From contig NC_015730.1 in NCBI RefSeq assembly GCF_000154785.2, forward strand, positions 310,001 through 374,000: 64,000 bases of DNA, written 5' to 3'. The first letter of the stretch is position 1. Each line of letters begins with the position of its first letter. Positions 1 to 14,800 of the stretch are shown piece by piece. The position numbers were made by a program, and so were the translations under genes. The DNA is from Roseobacter litoralis Och 149 (GTDB lineage: Bacteria > Pseudomonadota > Alphaproteobacteria > Rhodobacterales > Rhodobacteraceae). The notes beneath the pieces are model-generated. The model did no database searches. It worked only from the letters and a program-made list of their open reading frames with translations, and had not been told where the DNA came from.

Positions 1-2091
<2,091 letters not shown>

Positions 2092-2614
2092 TGGTTTCTC
2101 CTCACAGTAGTATTTCAACAGGTGAAGCGCAGAGCGGTTAAAAAATATTACTCAGTGCTTTTGTTGAATAACTTCTACGTGAAAATAGAAAATTAGTAAC
2201 TATATAACTGTTTCATAAAGATTATTTTGTAAATAATTTTTACCTGATCTTGGTTAATTGTAAATTTCAAGTGCGACAATCTGCCAAAAGTTAATGACTC
2301 CAATGGATTGTCGGTTAATGTTTGAAAGATTATTGCGCCATGGGGTGTCACCCGTTAGCGCTGACCTCCGCGAGGGATTTTCCATTCATTCGGGCGTGGC
2401 AGGGTTGATGTGGCACTCCATTGCGCGAGAAACCAGATTTTAAGGCGGGTAATGCTATGCGTCGCCGGAACATGTGTGGCGGTACAGTCGGGGCCGCTGA
2501 TACTTCGGATCCGATTGCAAGGTCGGCGCCGTGCTTGAGGCGACGGGAATGCTCAGAAGCTGCGGGATGGAATTATATTTGGTACTATGATGATTATCTG
2601 TAAGGGAGAGGCCA
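2092..2614. other. Intergenic region upstream of acs and the L,D-transpeptidase
   Basis: Divergent promoter region of 523 bp. Roughly 2135-2300 is markedly AT-rich compared with the flanking genes. I see no confident -35/-10 pair, operator or RNA. A 60-codon open frame at 2421-2603 has poor coding character and is not called. Confidence 0.5.
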
Positions 2615-3205
2615 GTGAAACGTCGTGAGTTTCTGCAAAGTTCTGCATTGAGCGTGATTATGGGGGGCGTGGTTGCGGCAGAAGCGGCAGTGCCCGTCAC
2701 GCTGCCCGATTACAACATGCCGGAAGAGTTTTTGCCGCGCGAAGTGCGCCTCAGGAACGATCTTGAACCTTTTGAAATTCATGTCGATCCGGGGCAATAT
2801 GCGCTCTATTGGACGCTTCCTGACAAGAAAGCGATCCGCTATGCGGTCGGCATTGGGCGCACGCAACTTTATGAGCATGGCGAGTTTTTCGTCGGGGCCA
2901 AAAAGGAATGGCCAAGCTGGACGCCAACACCAGAAATGATCGAACGGGATCCGCAAAGCTATGCGCGGTTTGCGGATGGGATGCCGGGTGGGATCAACAA
3001 CCCGCTGGGATCGCGTGGGCTTTATCTGTTTACGCCAAGCCGTGGTGACACGTTTTTGCGCATTCACGGCACCAATGACCCCGAAACCATCGGTCGGCGT
3101 GTGTCGAATGGATGTGCGCGTCTGATCAATGATCAGATGATTGACCTATATGATCGCGTCCCCCTGAAAACACGCGTCGTGCTGTATCCGATCGGGCGCG
3201 GTTAG
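2615..3205 (+). CDS. L,D-transpeptidase (YkuD family), exported
   Basis: 196-aa periplasmic enzyme expected to form or remodel 3-3 peptidoglycan cross-links or to attach proteins to peptidoglycan. The N-terminus MKRREFLQSSALSVIMGG has a twin-arginine-like RR-x-F-L motif and a hydrophobic stretch, so Tat or Sec export is likely. The catalytic YkuD signature is present: H151 in HGT, then S-N-G-C167-A-R with the nucleophilic cysteine. The start is GTG at 2615, supported by GGGAGAGG immediately upstream. The gene stands alone between divergent acs and a rarD-like gene, and its precise substrate cannot be told from sequence. Confidence 0.9.
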   Translation: MKRREFLQSSALSVIMGGVVAAEAAVPVTLPDYNMPEEFLPREVRLRNDLEPFEIHVDPGQYALYWTLPDKKAIRYAVGIGRTQLYEHGEFFVGAKKEWPSWTPTPEMIERDPQSYARFADGMPGGINNPLGSRGLYLFTPSRGDTFLRIHGTNDPETIGRRVSNGCARLINDQMIDLYDRVPLKTRVVLYPIGRG

Positions 3206-3321
3206 GTCCGGAATTGCAGCAACATTATTGGTCGCGAGACAGAGTCAATTGCCTCGCCGGTCAATCCGTGTTTAAGGGCGATGTAATCCCGCAATTCTGC
3301 GTTCTTTGACGGAGGCCTTGT

Positions 3322-4218
3322 TTGAAATCCGCTCATGTTGATACGCCGCAGGGCTTTGCTTTTGCGGTGTCCGCTTACTTTTTGTGGGGGTTCCTGCCGA
3401 TCTACATGAAGTCGCTGGCCGATGTGTCACCCCTTGAGGTGCTGGCGCACCGGGTTGTCTGGTCGATCCCGATTGCCGCAGTTGTGCTCATTGCGCTTGG
3501 TCGCACGAAAGACCTGCGCGCGGCGCTCGCCTCACCGCGCATGCTTGCGATGGGGGCTGTGACTGCGGCGCTGATCTCAGCGAATTGGGGAATTTACATT
3601 TGGTCCATCGTTTCGGGCAATGCGCTTGAGGCCGCTCTTGGATACTACATCAATCCCTTGTTCAGTGTTTTTCTCGGCGCCGTTTTGCTGGGGGAACGGC
3701 TTGATAAAATCAAATGGGCATCCATTGCGCTGGCCTTGTCTGCTGTCGTCATCCTGACGGTTGAAAGCGGTTCCATCCCTATCGTTGCGCTTGCGCTGAC
3801 CGGAACGTGGGGGTTTTATGCATACTTTAAACGGTCGCTCCCGATCGGGCCAAATCAAGGTTTCTTGCTCGAGGTCTTGCTGCTCTCTGTCCCGGCTGCA
3901 GGGTTCATCGCATATCTGGCGTACTCTGGCACGGGGCACTTTATGGTGGGCAATGCGGTTAACAGCTGGCTGCTTGTCGGCTGTGGTGCCGTAACGGCTG
4001 TTCCCCTGATGTTGTATGCAAATGGCGCGAAATTGTTGCGCCTTTCGACGATTGGCATGCTGCAATACATTGCACCCACAATGATCTTTCTGATTGCGGT
4101 CTTTGTCTTTGGTGAGCAATTTGGCCGCGCGCGGATGATCGCCTTTCCCATGATCTGGTGTGCCTTGGCGCTTTACTCATATGCGCTTTGGAAAGAGGCA
4201 GGGCGGGCCCGCGCCTGA
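3322..4218 (+). CDS. rarD: RarD-type EamA family transporter
   Basis: 298-aa inner-membrane protein of the drug/metabolite transporter superfamily. It has about ten hydrophobic segments in two EamA halves. The start resembles RarD proteins (FAVSAYFLWGFLPIYMK, then SPLEVLAHRVVWS, SANWGIYIWS and ALGYYINPL), a pattern I recognise as typical of RarD. The substrate is unknown; E. coli RarD was only linked to chloramphenicol sensitivity. Translation starts at TTG 3322, with GGAGG 6 nt upstream at 3311-3315. It converges with the transglycosylase gene, leaving only 3 nt between the stop codons. Confidence 0.9.
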   Translation: MKSAHVDTPQGFAFAVSAYFLWGFLPIYMKSLADVSPLEVLAHRVVWSIPIAAVVLIALGRTKDLRAALASPRMLAMGAVTAALISANWGIYIWSIVSGNALEAALGYYINPLFSVFLGAVLLGERLDKIKWASIALALSAVVILTVESGSIPIVALALTGTWGFYAYFKRSLPIGPNQGFLLEVLLLSVPAAGFIAYLAYSGTGHFMVGNAVNSWLLVGCGAVTAVPLMLYANGAKLLRLSTIGMLQYIAPTMIFLIAVFVFGEQFGRARMIAFPMIWCALALYSYALWKEAGRARA

Positions 4219-4221
4219 CTA

Positions 4222-5352
4222 TTACAGACCGCTAAGAAGCTGCTGGGACGGGACGCCTGTCACCGGCAAGCCTTGGCTGGCCTGATAGGCACGAATGGCC
4301 GCTTGCGAATTTGGACCGATCACGCCGTCGGACCCTTGGGTGTCAAATCCCCTTGCGGTCAGCCGAGTTTGCAGGGCGATCCGGTCATCCTTTGTCAGGC
4401 CGTTTTCATCGGGCGGGAACGGCGTGACCAACGGCCCACGCCCTGCGATGCGATCAGACAGGTGCCCGACGCCGATGGCATAGGCATCCGAGTTATTGTA
4501 GCGTTTGATGACGCGGAAATTCTGGTTCACCGCAAACCGGGGGCCGTTTTCCTGTGGTTGAATAATTGTACCAGAGGACGCGCCAGTCACTTCGTTGCCC
4601 CACCGTTGACCGCGCACCCATCCGTTGCGTTCAAGGTAGGCGGCGGCAGATGCAAGCGCGTCGCTCGGATCGTCCGACCAGATGTCGCGGCGACCGTCCC
4701 CGGTGAAGTCCACGGCAAAAGCCTGATAAGAGGTCGGGATAAACTGGGTGTGACCCATCGCGCCGGCCCAGCTGCCAACAAGGCGGTCCGCCGTGATGTC
4801 GCCGCTTTGCACAATACGCAGGGCTTCGATGAGTTGCTTTTCGAAGAATGCTCCCCGCCGACCGTCGAACGCCAGCGTGGAGGTGGCCGACACGACCGGT
4901 ACGTTTCCGCGCCGGGCCCCATAAAAACTCTCCAACCCCCAGATGGCCGTGATGATGTTTGCATCCACCCCATAACGCGCTTCAAGTGTTTCCAGAACGC
5001 TGGCGTATTGACGTCGCGCATCGCGACCCTGCGCGACGCGTTCGTCTGACACGGCGATGGACAGATAGTCCTCAAGGGAGCGCTTGAATTCAGTTTGATT
5101 ACGGTCACGGCGCACGACACCGGGCAGATAACCCGTGCCCTGAAAAGCGCGGCGCAGAGTGTCATCCGAGATGCCTGCTGTACGAGCACGTTGCTGAAAG
5201 TTGGCCACCCAGACGTCATAAGCACTGTTCGGAATGGGTCTCAGATCATCGGGCAGGGCAGTGGTCGATGGGCTCAGGGACGGGCTTGCCGCGCAGCCCG
5301 ATATGGCGAGGGCTAACGCGCCAAAGTTGAAATTACGCCGCGTCATAAACAT
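4222..5352 (-). CDS. Lytic murein transglycosylase, lipoprotein, with C-terminal peptidoglycan-binding domain
   Basis: 376-aa MltB-like (SLT_2) enzyme that cleaves the MurNAc-GlcNAc bond to give 1,6-anhydro ends. A lipobox ends at Cys20 (LAISGC), predicting a lipid-anchored periplasmic protein. The catalytic glutamate is E141 in the motif IWGLESFYG, and the SLT_2 motifs GAMGHTQFIPTSYQ and DGRRDIW follow. The last 60 residues form a PG_binding_1 domain (LQTRLTARGFD, DGVIGPNSQAAIRAYQ). GGAG lies 8 nt before the ATG at 5352; an internal ATG two codons later is less well placed. It is not in an operon with its neighbours. Confidence 0.93.
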   Translation of the reverse strand: MFMTRRNFNFGALALAISGCAASPSLSPSTTALPDDLRPIPNSAYDVWVANFQQRARTAGISDDTLRRAFQGTGYLPGVVRRDRNQTEFKRSLEDYLSIAVSDERVAQGRDARRQYASVLETLEARYGVDANIITAIWGLESFYGARRGNVPVVSATSTLAFDGRRGAFFEKQLIEALRIVQSGDITADRLVGSWAGAMGHTQFIPTSYQAFAVDFTGDGRRDIWSDDPSDALASAAAYLERNGWVRGQRWGNEVTGASSGTIIQPQENGPRFAVNQNFRVIKRYNNSDAYAIGVGHLSDRIAGRGPLVTPFPPDENGLTKDDRIALQTRLTARGFDTQGSDGVIGPNSQAAIRAYQASQGLPVTGVPSQQLLSGL

Positions 5353-5844
5353 CGCGTTCTCCTACGCAAATACGCCCAAAGTTGCGCTGGTTTTAAGCGC
5401 TTACCGTGCGGATCAAAAGCGAAAACCCCTCCCTCAAGCAGCGCTCCATAAGTTGGTGTGGTGCCTTGGACGCCAACACGCCAGTCGTATCTGCATATAT
5501 AATCATTTTAGATTAAAGGTTTAGAGGTCTGCCAGACGGTGAATTGCGGCCCTTCCTTACGGCGCGTCAATTTGGTCAGAAATCCTGTTCGCAGCTCTCA
5601 GTTATTTAATTAATTTCTGTGGTCTCTCAGCATGATGCAGGTTAACCACAAACTTTAATTGCATTTTAGTTGTATTGTATTTTGGACCGTTTTCAGGGTA
5701 TTTCTGCACATCGGTCGAGGTATGTGACCGCATGTTATTTGGGCATTCCGCCGGTTGTTCCGGTCAATACCGCCCCAGAGTACGACAGCAAACGGCCATG
5801 TTGGCCCGGCGCGGATTGAGTTTAAACGGTAAGTGGATACTGCA
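5353..5844. other. Divergent promoter region upstream of the giant adhesin
   Basis: About 490 bp without a credible gene. It is AT-rich around 5595-5690 and includes one TTAACCA half-site at 5642, of the kind bound by CtrA in alphaproteobacteria, but a single half-site is weak evidence. No clear promoter hexamers or terminator hairpin were found. Confidence 0.45.
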
Positions 5845-8800
5845 ATGACAGATGCTCCCAAAATCTCATCGATTGCGACGCAACAGGAAGTTGCAGATAT
5901 CGTCGCGAGCTTCAAAGACGGTGCCAGTATCGAAGGGCTCATGTTGCTCGATGCCGCCTCAAAGCTGGATGTCATGGTCGCGGATGGCGCAGAGATTACC
6001 AAACCACTCATTCTGGGCGATGATCTGCTTTTTGTGCAGCCGGACGGTACGATTATCGGCCTGCTCGACGGGGCCAAAGCCAACTTTGCGCTGAGCGCTG
6101 AGGACTTGACGATCTCATCGCAGAATATCGTTGCCGTCGCCTTGCAGCAGGGCGCTTGGACGACGGTTGCTGATGCGGTCGAAGTTGATTTGCAAGTTTT
6201 GAGCACAACAGTGCCCGGTCGTGATGGCGGGTCAGGTGAGCAGGAACAGGTTCTTGCGGGCGATCCGTTAAACGGCCTGCCGATTTCGCCGCTGCTGCCC
6301 CCGACGGAGTATCAGTTTCCCGAATTGCGCGACCGTGAGGTTGGCGCGGATGACGGTGGTTTTGGCGAGCCGGACGTTCAGTTTGGCGGCGCGGGACTTG
6401 TTTCGCTTGTTGAGACGGACAGCGGCCTTGTCATGCGATTTTCGAACTTCGTCGAAGTGATCGCTGGCGGTGCAGATATTGGTGAACAGATCACCAATGT
6501 GACACTGACCTTGCCCGGGCTTCCTGCCGGTACAGTGGCGAACAACGGCTCTTTTTCGTCGAATGGCGCAACACAGACCTTCACCTTCAACGGCACGTTT
6601 GAGCAATATAACGCGCTGGAAATCACGCTGCCGACAGATTTCTCAACCGAAAGCCGGAACGACTTCACGCCCGGTGATCTGACGGGTACGATCACGGCAA
6701 CCTCGAATTTTCTGGGCCAGGCGTCTCTGGATTTTCCGGTTACGGTCGCCGAAGAGGGGGATCTGGATTTTGGTGCCAGCGTTTTGCGCGCGCCGGAGAC
6801 GGATTTGCCCGTTGTTTTCAGGCTGAACGATGGCCTCACGCCGCAGTCAACAGATGCGGATGGATCGGAATCCGTATTGTCCGTTTCTGTGGATTTGAGC
6901 GGCCTGCCTGCGGGTGCACGTGTTTCCACCGATGGGGGTGCAAATTACACCGCCGTTTCGGGCACCTATTCGTTTTCGGGCACATTGGCCGAGTATGAGC
7001 AGATTTTGGTCGAGCTTCCGGCCGACTATTCGACCACCAATCCGGGCAACACGATCACCGCGACGGTGCAGGCGACAACAGATGAGGGCGGCAACGAAAT
7101 CCGCCCGATGAACCTGATTGTGGATGCAACACCGGATATCGTGATTGATCTGCCGCCAACCATCAATGCAGTCGAAGACGGGAATGGTGCCGACGGCGGC
7201 GGTGTGACGATTGACCCGACCCCCAATGCGATCACCGACCGCATCTTTGTCGAGGATATCGACGGCTCGGAAGACGCGACTGTCGTGGAGATTGTCTTTA
7301 TTGACCTGCCCGCGCGTACAGAGAACGAATTCTTCACCGGTTATAACACCGGTCCTATCACCGGTCCTTTCAACGGTTCTTTTGACCCCGCGACATCAAC
7401 CTGGACCGGCACGATGGCGCAGGCAAATGCGCTCACTTTTCATTTGCCGGGCGATTACTCTGGTACCTTCTCTTCGGTGATTACGGCCACCAATCCTGAG
7501 GGCAGCGAGACAGCAACGCAGACTTTCGTTGTGGCCCCGGCGGGTGACGTTGATATCAACGTTTCGCCGATTGTCGCGGCGGAAACGGATGCGCCTGTTG
7601 TCATCAACCCGTCAGACCCGTTGGTGGGTTGGCTGGTTTCGGTGTCGGATACGGATGGGTCCCTGCCTGTTGAAACGCTGCAAACCATTTCACTGACCCT
7701 CGATGATTTGCCCGCCGGGGTGATCGTGCAGAACTTGGCACCGGGAACGTTTACCTACGATGCTGTCGCGGGTGGAACATTCACGTTTACCGGGTCCCCG
7801 AGTGAATACAACCAGCTGCGGCTGGTCTTTCCCGAAGACTATTCGACCGAAAGCTCCCCGCTGGCGAGCGGCGTTATTGAAGGCACAATTTCGGGTGTTT
7901 CGAACGAAGGCAACGCGGGCCCGGTCAACGTCGAACTCAGGATCACCCCGGAAGGTGATGTGCAGATTGACCCGATTGTCATCCCGACCCTGACCGAAGA
8001 AGAATCCCTGCAAAGCTTTACGTTGGGCGATGTGCTGGACCTAAAGGTCACTGACAACGATGGTTCGGAATCTCTGTCGTCCGTCTCGGTCGAGATTACC
8101 GGGCTGCCCGCGATTGATTTCACGCTGGCGAATGTGTCTGGATTCGGATCTAGTGTATCGCTTGCGACATCGCCTGTTGACGGCACGCAAACGCTGACGG
8201 CTGTCTTTGACAGCGGTAATATTCAGGCCGCGTTCGATGCCGCGACCATCAGTCTGCCGATCGATTTTTCAACCGCCAACCGCTCCGATTTGATCGCAGG
8301 CATGACCCAGTCGATTGCGGTCAGCGCGACCGCCCAGACGGACGAAGGCGGGCAAGCCACCGCACAGTCTTTTGTCAACGTGGATTTTGTCGAGGATATC
8401 GACCTCACGCTCGCGCTAGAGATCACTGCCGAAGAAGACGCCGGCGTCCAAAACAGCAGCATTGGCGTGCGGGTCCCGCTGAATATCCTGATCGACATCA
8501 CGGACAATGACGGGTCCGAAACGGATGTGGCGGGCTCCCCCTTCAGCGCTGAGGTAACGATTGAGTTTACCGATCTGCCACCGGGCGCAAGCCTTACCAC
8601 CGGCACATTGACCGGGACAAACTGGACCGGCACGGTCGACGACGCGCGCAACCTTGAAATTGATTTCCCGGGCGATTACGCGGGCACCACATTGGCGAAT
8701 GTTACTGTGACAACGCTGGAAGGCGTCGAAAGCAGCCCGACCGCAATCGTCATCACACCGACACCTGACATCAATATCAGCGGTGAAATCGTTGCCACGG

Positions 8801-11800
8801 AAACCGATAGCCCGGTTTCCGTGCTGTTTTCCGACTTCATCAATCTGACAATCAACCCAGCGAATGAAACCCTGTCTTCACTGGTTTTCACCCTGCCGGA
8901 TTTGCCTGCGGGGATGGTAGCGCTCGATGGCGCAGGCCAGCCTGTTGGCACGTTCACCCCTGACGGGTCCGGGTTATTTACCTTTGTGTTTGATTCAACG
9001 GCCGAACCTCTTGTCGATCCGGCAGACATAACCCTGACCTTTCCTACGGACTTTTCATCAGAAAACCCGAACCTGCCCCTGCAAGCGGAATTGGTAGTGG
9101 TCAGCATCCAGAATGGTATTCTGAACGCCCCGGTCACAGCGTCAATCGACGTCACGATCCAACCCGAAGGCGATGTACAGATTGACCGGATCGGGACGGC
9201 CGATTTTGCTGAAACAGATGCGCCGATTGATTTCAAGCCTTCTGATTATCTTGACCCCATCGCCACGGATGCGGATGGGTCGGAATCCGTTCAACTGGTC
9301 AATGTCACCTTCAATGCGCTGCCCACAGGCACGGAGTTTTCAAGAGATGGCGTGACCTTTCAGACAGCAAGCTTTGATCTGAACTTCGTCGGCACGCTTG
9401 CGGAATATGACGCGCTTGTCATTCGGCTGCCTGCCGATTTCTCAACCCAATCGCCTGCAACGACGCTGACGGGCACCGTCATCGCAACAACGGATGAATT
9501 TGGTTCAGCGAACGAGACATTTGATGTCACCGTCTCCGCCGAGGGCGATTTGCAGCTGATCGGCACGGGGACAGTGACCCTGAGTGAAAACGATGCGCCG
9601 GGTGCGATTGATTTGGACGGGACGGTGCAAACACCGCAGGATGTGCGTTTGGCGGATGTGCTGACGGCCAGCCCAACAGATGCGGACGGGTCAGAAGAAA
9701 TCAGCCGTGTGATCATTACGCTGGCCGACCTGCCAGTGGATTCGCAGATTTCCCTCGATGGCGGGGCCACTTTTGCGCCTTTTGGCACACCGGGTTCTGC
9801 TAATTTCGAGGTCTCGTCTCTAGCTGAATTCGAAGCGGTGGTGTTGCGCCTGCCGGATGATTTCTCGACCCAACGCCCCGAGGGCGCGATTACCGGCACG
9901 CTGAATTTTATCACCGATGAGGCCATTCTGAACGGTGAAACGACGCCTGCACCGGGGACAGGCAATCTAGCGCAGGCAATCACGATCGAGGTCACGCCAG
10001 AGGCGGATGTGTTCATCGCAGGTGTCGATTCCGTTGTGATCGAAGACCTCGGTACGCCGATTGATCTTGGCCTTACGGCGGCGATTACCGATCAGGATGG
10101 GTCCGAAACGCTGACCGCGCTGTCCGTGACTTTCACGGGGCTGCCAACGAATGGCCCCGTCGAATTGTCTGATGGCACGCTTCTGACGGCCACCTCCAAT
10201 GTCTGGACGGGCACCACGTTGAGCGACCTTTCAGGTCTGTCGATTGTGCGTTTTCCAGAGCATTTTTCCGGTGTGATTGACCTGACAACAACGGTTGTGA
10301 CGAATGAAACCGGCCCCGCAGGAGAGAGCGTTTCGACAACCGTTGAGGTCACCCCCGTGGCCGAACCCGAAATTGTCCTGACAGTGGTGCCGGGTGCCTT
10401 TGTCACGGCGATCGGCCCCGATGCGTTTTCTGTCAAGGAAGACGCAGGCGAGGATACGAACAGAACCTCTGACGACGGTTTCCTGTTGCAGATTGATGCC
10501 ACCACCCCGGATCAGGATGGGTCCGAAGCGCTACAGCAAATCGTGATTGAAAACGTGCCAGCCGGATGGCTCACCGCAGGGGATGGTGCCGTCGATGCGT
10601 CGCGTTTTGCATCCGGTGGTGGCGATGTGGCCAGCGCCGATGTGGTGGGCACGACGCTGACGATCACCCTGAACCCGAACGTCGTGGCGTTCAACGCGCA
10701 GCTTCAGATGATCCCGCTCAGCGATCAGGATCAAGATGTGGAAACCCTGACGGGCGGTGATCTTTTGGCCACGGTCACGTCGATTGATACCGCTGCCGGG
10801 CTGCCAAGCGATACCGCCACGGCGCGCGATGGTGTTGATGTCAACCTTGACGCTGTGGTTGACGAGATCAACCTGCAGACGCGGAACCGCAATACAAACG
10901 AAAACCTCGGCAACCGCCGTGTTGTCGATGCGGGTATCACGCGGCTTGAGCTGCAAGATACCGATGGCTCGGAAAGCTTTACCGCCGTCATTTTCACCGT
11001 CACCGTGGATACATTGAGCGATACGTTTGATCCGGCAAGCCTCAGCGATCTGGTGTTGAACTTCCGCGGGCGCGACAGCTTTGTGGACGTGGCCCGCACG
11101 GACCCTGTTCCCGGTGACAATGAAATCAGCATCGCTCTCACCCGACCTGCCGGGGTGAGCGATGCAGACTTTGCCTCGGCCATTACCGGGTTGCGCTATA
11201 GTGTGCCGCAGAAATTCTCCGGTGTTTTGACCACACAAGGCGAAGTCTTCTGGAAAGAGACCGAAACGGGCGACGAAGAGATCGATTTTGTCGACAACTT
11301 CGGCAGCGCGGCGTTCTCGACCGTTGTGACCGTCCGCCCCGTGACCGAAGCCACGCTGGATGCGGGTGTGTTTGTCGTGGATACTGATTTCGTCGTCGCA
11401 GCGGGCACGGATGAAGTTGGCGCCGTGGCCACAAGGGCTAACCCGACGGTTGAGGACACAACGACACTGACCTTGATCGAAAGCACCAACGACAGCACGG
11501 GCGAGGGTCAGGTTCAGGCGTTCCTGCGGCTCAGCGCGCTGACGCCCGACACGGATGGCTCCGAAGAGCTGACCGAAATCGTGGTATCGAACATTCCGTC
11601 GTCCTGGATTGGCGTGGCGGAAACCACGCAGAACGTGACACTGAACCAGTCGATGTTCTTTGACATCACGGGCACTGGTGCAATCGCGCAGGCTGAATTC
11701 GACAAGATCGACACGGCCACCTACAATGCGAATACCGGCGAACTGACCATCGTCTTCTTGCCTGATGTGACCGATTTCGCCGGGTCCGTTGCTGTTTATC

Positions 11801-14800
11801 CAGCACTTTACGAAGATTATGACGTGGATCGTGCCAATGGGGATCCGTTCACGGATGACGGCAACTTCTTTGGCGCTGATCTGAATTTCGCGCTGACCAC
11901 CAGAGATGGAAACACGGTTACGACAAGCGATCTGAATGTTGATGTAACGGTCGATGTTGATGTCGACCCGGTCAACAACGAAGCGTTTGTTTTGGCCTTT
12001 CCTCGCGGAAATGAGGCGGTGATCGATGCCGCAGGCGGCACCTTCGATTTCTCCTTTATCCCCTTCATCGAGGATATGGACGGCTCGGAGACGATCATCT
12101 CTGCCGTGTTGCGCAATATCCCGAACTTCCTGACCGTATATGTGACCGACCCGGCCAACCCAAGCGGGCCAAAAATCCCGGCATTGCTGACCGAGATCAA
12201 CGGCGATGGCACACTGGACTGGAGCCTGAACGAAGATCAGTGGCAAGGCGTTGAACTGCGCGGCGTGCCTGAGCATTTCTCGGGCGATATTCCAATTGCC
12301 GTCGACATTGTGACCCTTGAGGCGAATGGCTCAACCGGTGTGACGAACCTGTCGACCGCCACCATTAGCATTGATCCGGTCGCGGATGGCGGGAACCCCA
12401 GCGAGACGTTCCGTACGCTCGAAGATCAGGCGGTGCGCGTTGTTCTGGATGGCAATATCATCGACCAGACACCGGAATCCCCGGAAATCATCGAAGACGC
12501 CTATACCATTTTCAATGTTCAGGCCGATAGCGAAGGACGTCTGCCGCTGTTTTTTGATGGTGTGCCAAATCAGACGGGCACGACGCCGGCTGGGGGTCCG
12601 ATCTATTCCAACCTGATTTCGCCTGATGCGTCTGGCACCTACAACATTACTGCCGCGCAGTCGCCAAACCTGCATGTCTTGCCCGGGCAGGACAGCAACG
12701 AGGCGGTCGTCTTTCAGGTCGAGGTGACGTATGTCGAATCCAGTGTTTTGCCCGGCACGCCCGGCCCTGCCGAGACGACAACCGGCATTGGCACCGTAAC
12801 GATCAATGTCGAAGGCGTCGCAGATACGCCGGACGTCGATGTTCAGGACGCCGACCCTGCCGCGACACCCGGTGGGATCGACAAAACGACGATCAATGCG
12901 ATCTATGATCCAAGTGGGACAACCGACGGTGTGCCTAATCAGGATCTCGCCTACGCCTACGCCGGGTTCGACGACACGCCGTTCCAACTGATCGAACGCC
13001 TCAGCGATGATGCGCTGCAGCTGGGATTCAATGATCCGGCCGTCACAAATACGTTTGAAGCGGCGGATCCGTTGACGGGCGCGCGTGATGAAATCCTCTT
13101 TACCGATGGCGATCCTGATGGGTCTGAGACGCTGTATTACATCTTCACAGATATTCCGCCCGAAATCCGTTTTGTCGGGGGCACGCCCATAGATGCCAGC
13201 GGCGAGACTTACCTCGTGACCGCAGCGGAACTGGCCACTGTGACCGTGGTGCCGAATGTGGCCGTGAGCGATCCGAGCTATTTCAACCTAACACTGAACG
13301 CCATCGTCACAGAAAACGACGTTGATCTGTCCAGCGTGCGCCAGATTGGTCCGGGTGTCGACGTGCAGGACGTTTTGAACGACATTGACGGGTTGACGGG
13401 GGGCAGCGTGACTTCCTCCGATTTCTCGATCATTGTCCTGCCCAGCGGGAATGCGGTCGGTGGTGGCAGTTGTCCGCCAGGTGACCCCCGGCAGTTGCCG
13501 ATCCCCGAATTGACCTTTGTCGGGGATGCATTCGAAGACACCGGCAATGAGCTGAAAATCCAGCTCACCGAAGTCCCCGGACAGTGGGAGAGCATTGATG
13601 ATCTGAGCGGTCAGCCACTGGGTGTGGATAGCTTGGGTGTGAGTGGTGATTTCGGCGTGGGCCTGACACTGCCACCGGGCGCGACGCTGACGTCCTCAAC
13701 GCCGGGTGCAGTGCTGTTTGATCCGATCACCGGCCAGTACACAATCGATTTTGCCGCCCTTGGAACGGACAGCAGCAACCCGCTTTTGACTGCTGGGACA
13801 GTGACTTACACTCCACCACCGCAAGAATCGAGCCCAAGCAACCCGTTCCCCGTCGGTGATACATTCGGTACGGCTGACCCTTACGATAGCCTGCCCGACA
13901 TTCAGACCACATCGGTTCTGAACAACTTCACCTGCAATAGTTTTTCGAGCCAACCCGGTACAATGCCTGTGTTTGTGCAGCCCGTCGTGGATGGCCCGAC
14001 GATTGCCATCGGCGCACCGGCATCAGCCCTCGAAGACACCGCTTTCTCGGCTGATATTACCCTGTCCAGTGCAGATGAGGGCGAGCGTGCGACAGGCGAT
14101 GTTGTCATCACTCTTGGGGGGGACCCGGACGCCAGATTATTTGACGCCAATGGTGAATTGACACCGGATGCAGGCACCGGGCCGGGGACGGGCAATCCGC
14201 CCACCTTTACTCTCAGCCCGAACGCCGTGGGCACACTTGAAGTCCGCGCTGCCGAGCATTTCAGCGGACCCTTGGAGATCACCGTAACTGCGTCCAGCGA
14301 GGACATTGACGGCAGCGTCGCGTCAAACACGACAACGCAGACGATTGATATCATCCCGGTCGCTGATGCACCCGAGTTCGTCTATAATCCGGATCATACA
14401 GCGACCGAAACCGGGTTGCCACTGGTGACGGATCCGACGGGTACTACGCCCATCGTAACCATCGTTGAGGACAAACCCATCAGCTTTGGCGAAATCTTTC
14501 AAACCGCGCAATCGCCGGATCAGGACGGATCGGAAACAGCCTCTGCCGTCATCGGGCCGTTGCCGGATTACGTGATCCTGTCCGGTGCCAGCGGCATCAT
14601 CGACAATGGGGACGACACGTTCACCGTGCCGGTGTCCCAACTGAATGCGCTGACGATTTCACTGGTGGACGAACACGCGCGCACACCAGACAGCGAAGAC
14701 GCAACCATTCTGCCCGAAATCCCAGTCTCCATCACGATCAACACGCTGGAACTGGCCAACTCGGATCAGAATCAGGGCACGACCGACTTTATCCTGCGGG

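Noticed and set aside
2421..2603. 60-codon frame before the L,D-transpeptidase
   Set aside because: No ribosome site, unusual composition and no recognisable similarity; it is better seen as leader DNA.
5642..5658. TTAACC...TTTAA upstream of the adhesin as a full CtrA site
   Set aside because: The spacing between TTAA elements is nine bases, not seven, so only a half-site remains.
10531..12276. 581-codon open frame on the minus strand inside the adhesin gene
   Set aside because: It lies antisense to repeat-coding DNA, has arginine- and histidine-rich composition without any recognisable domain, and the plus-strand frame is plainly the real gene.
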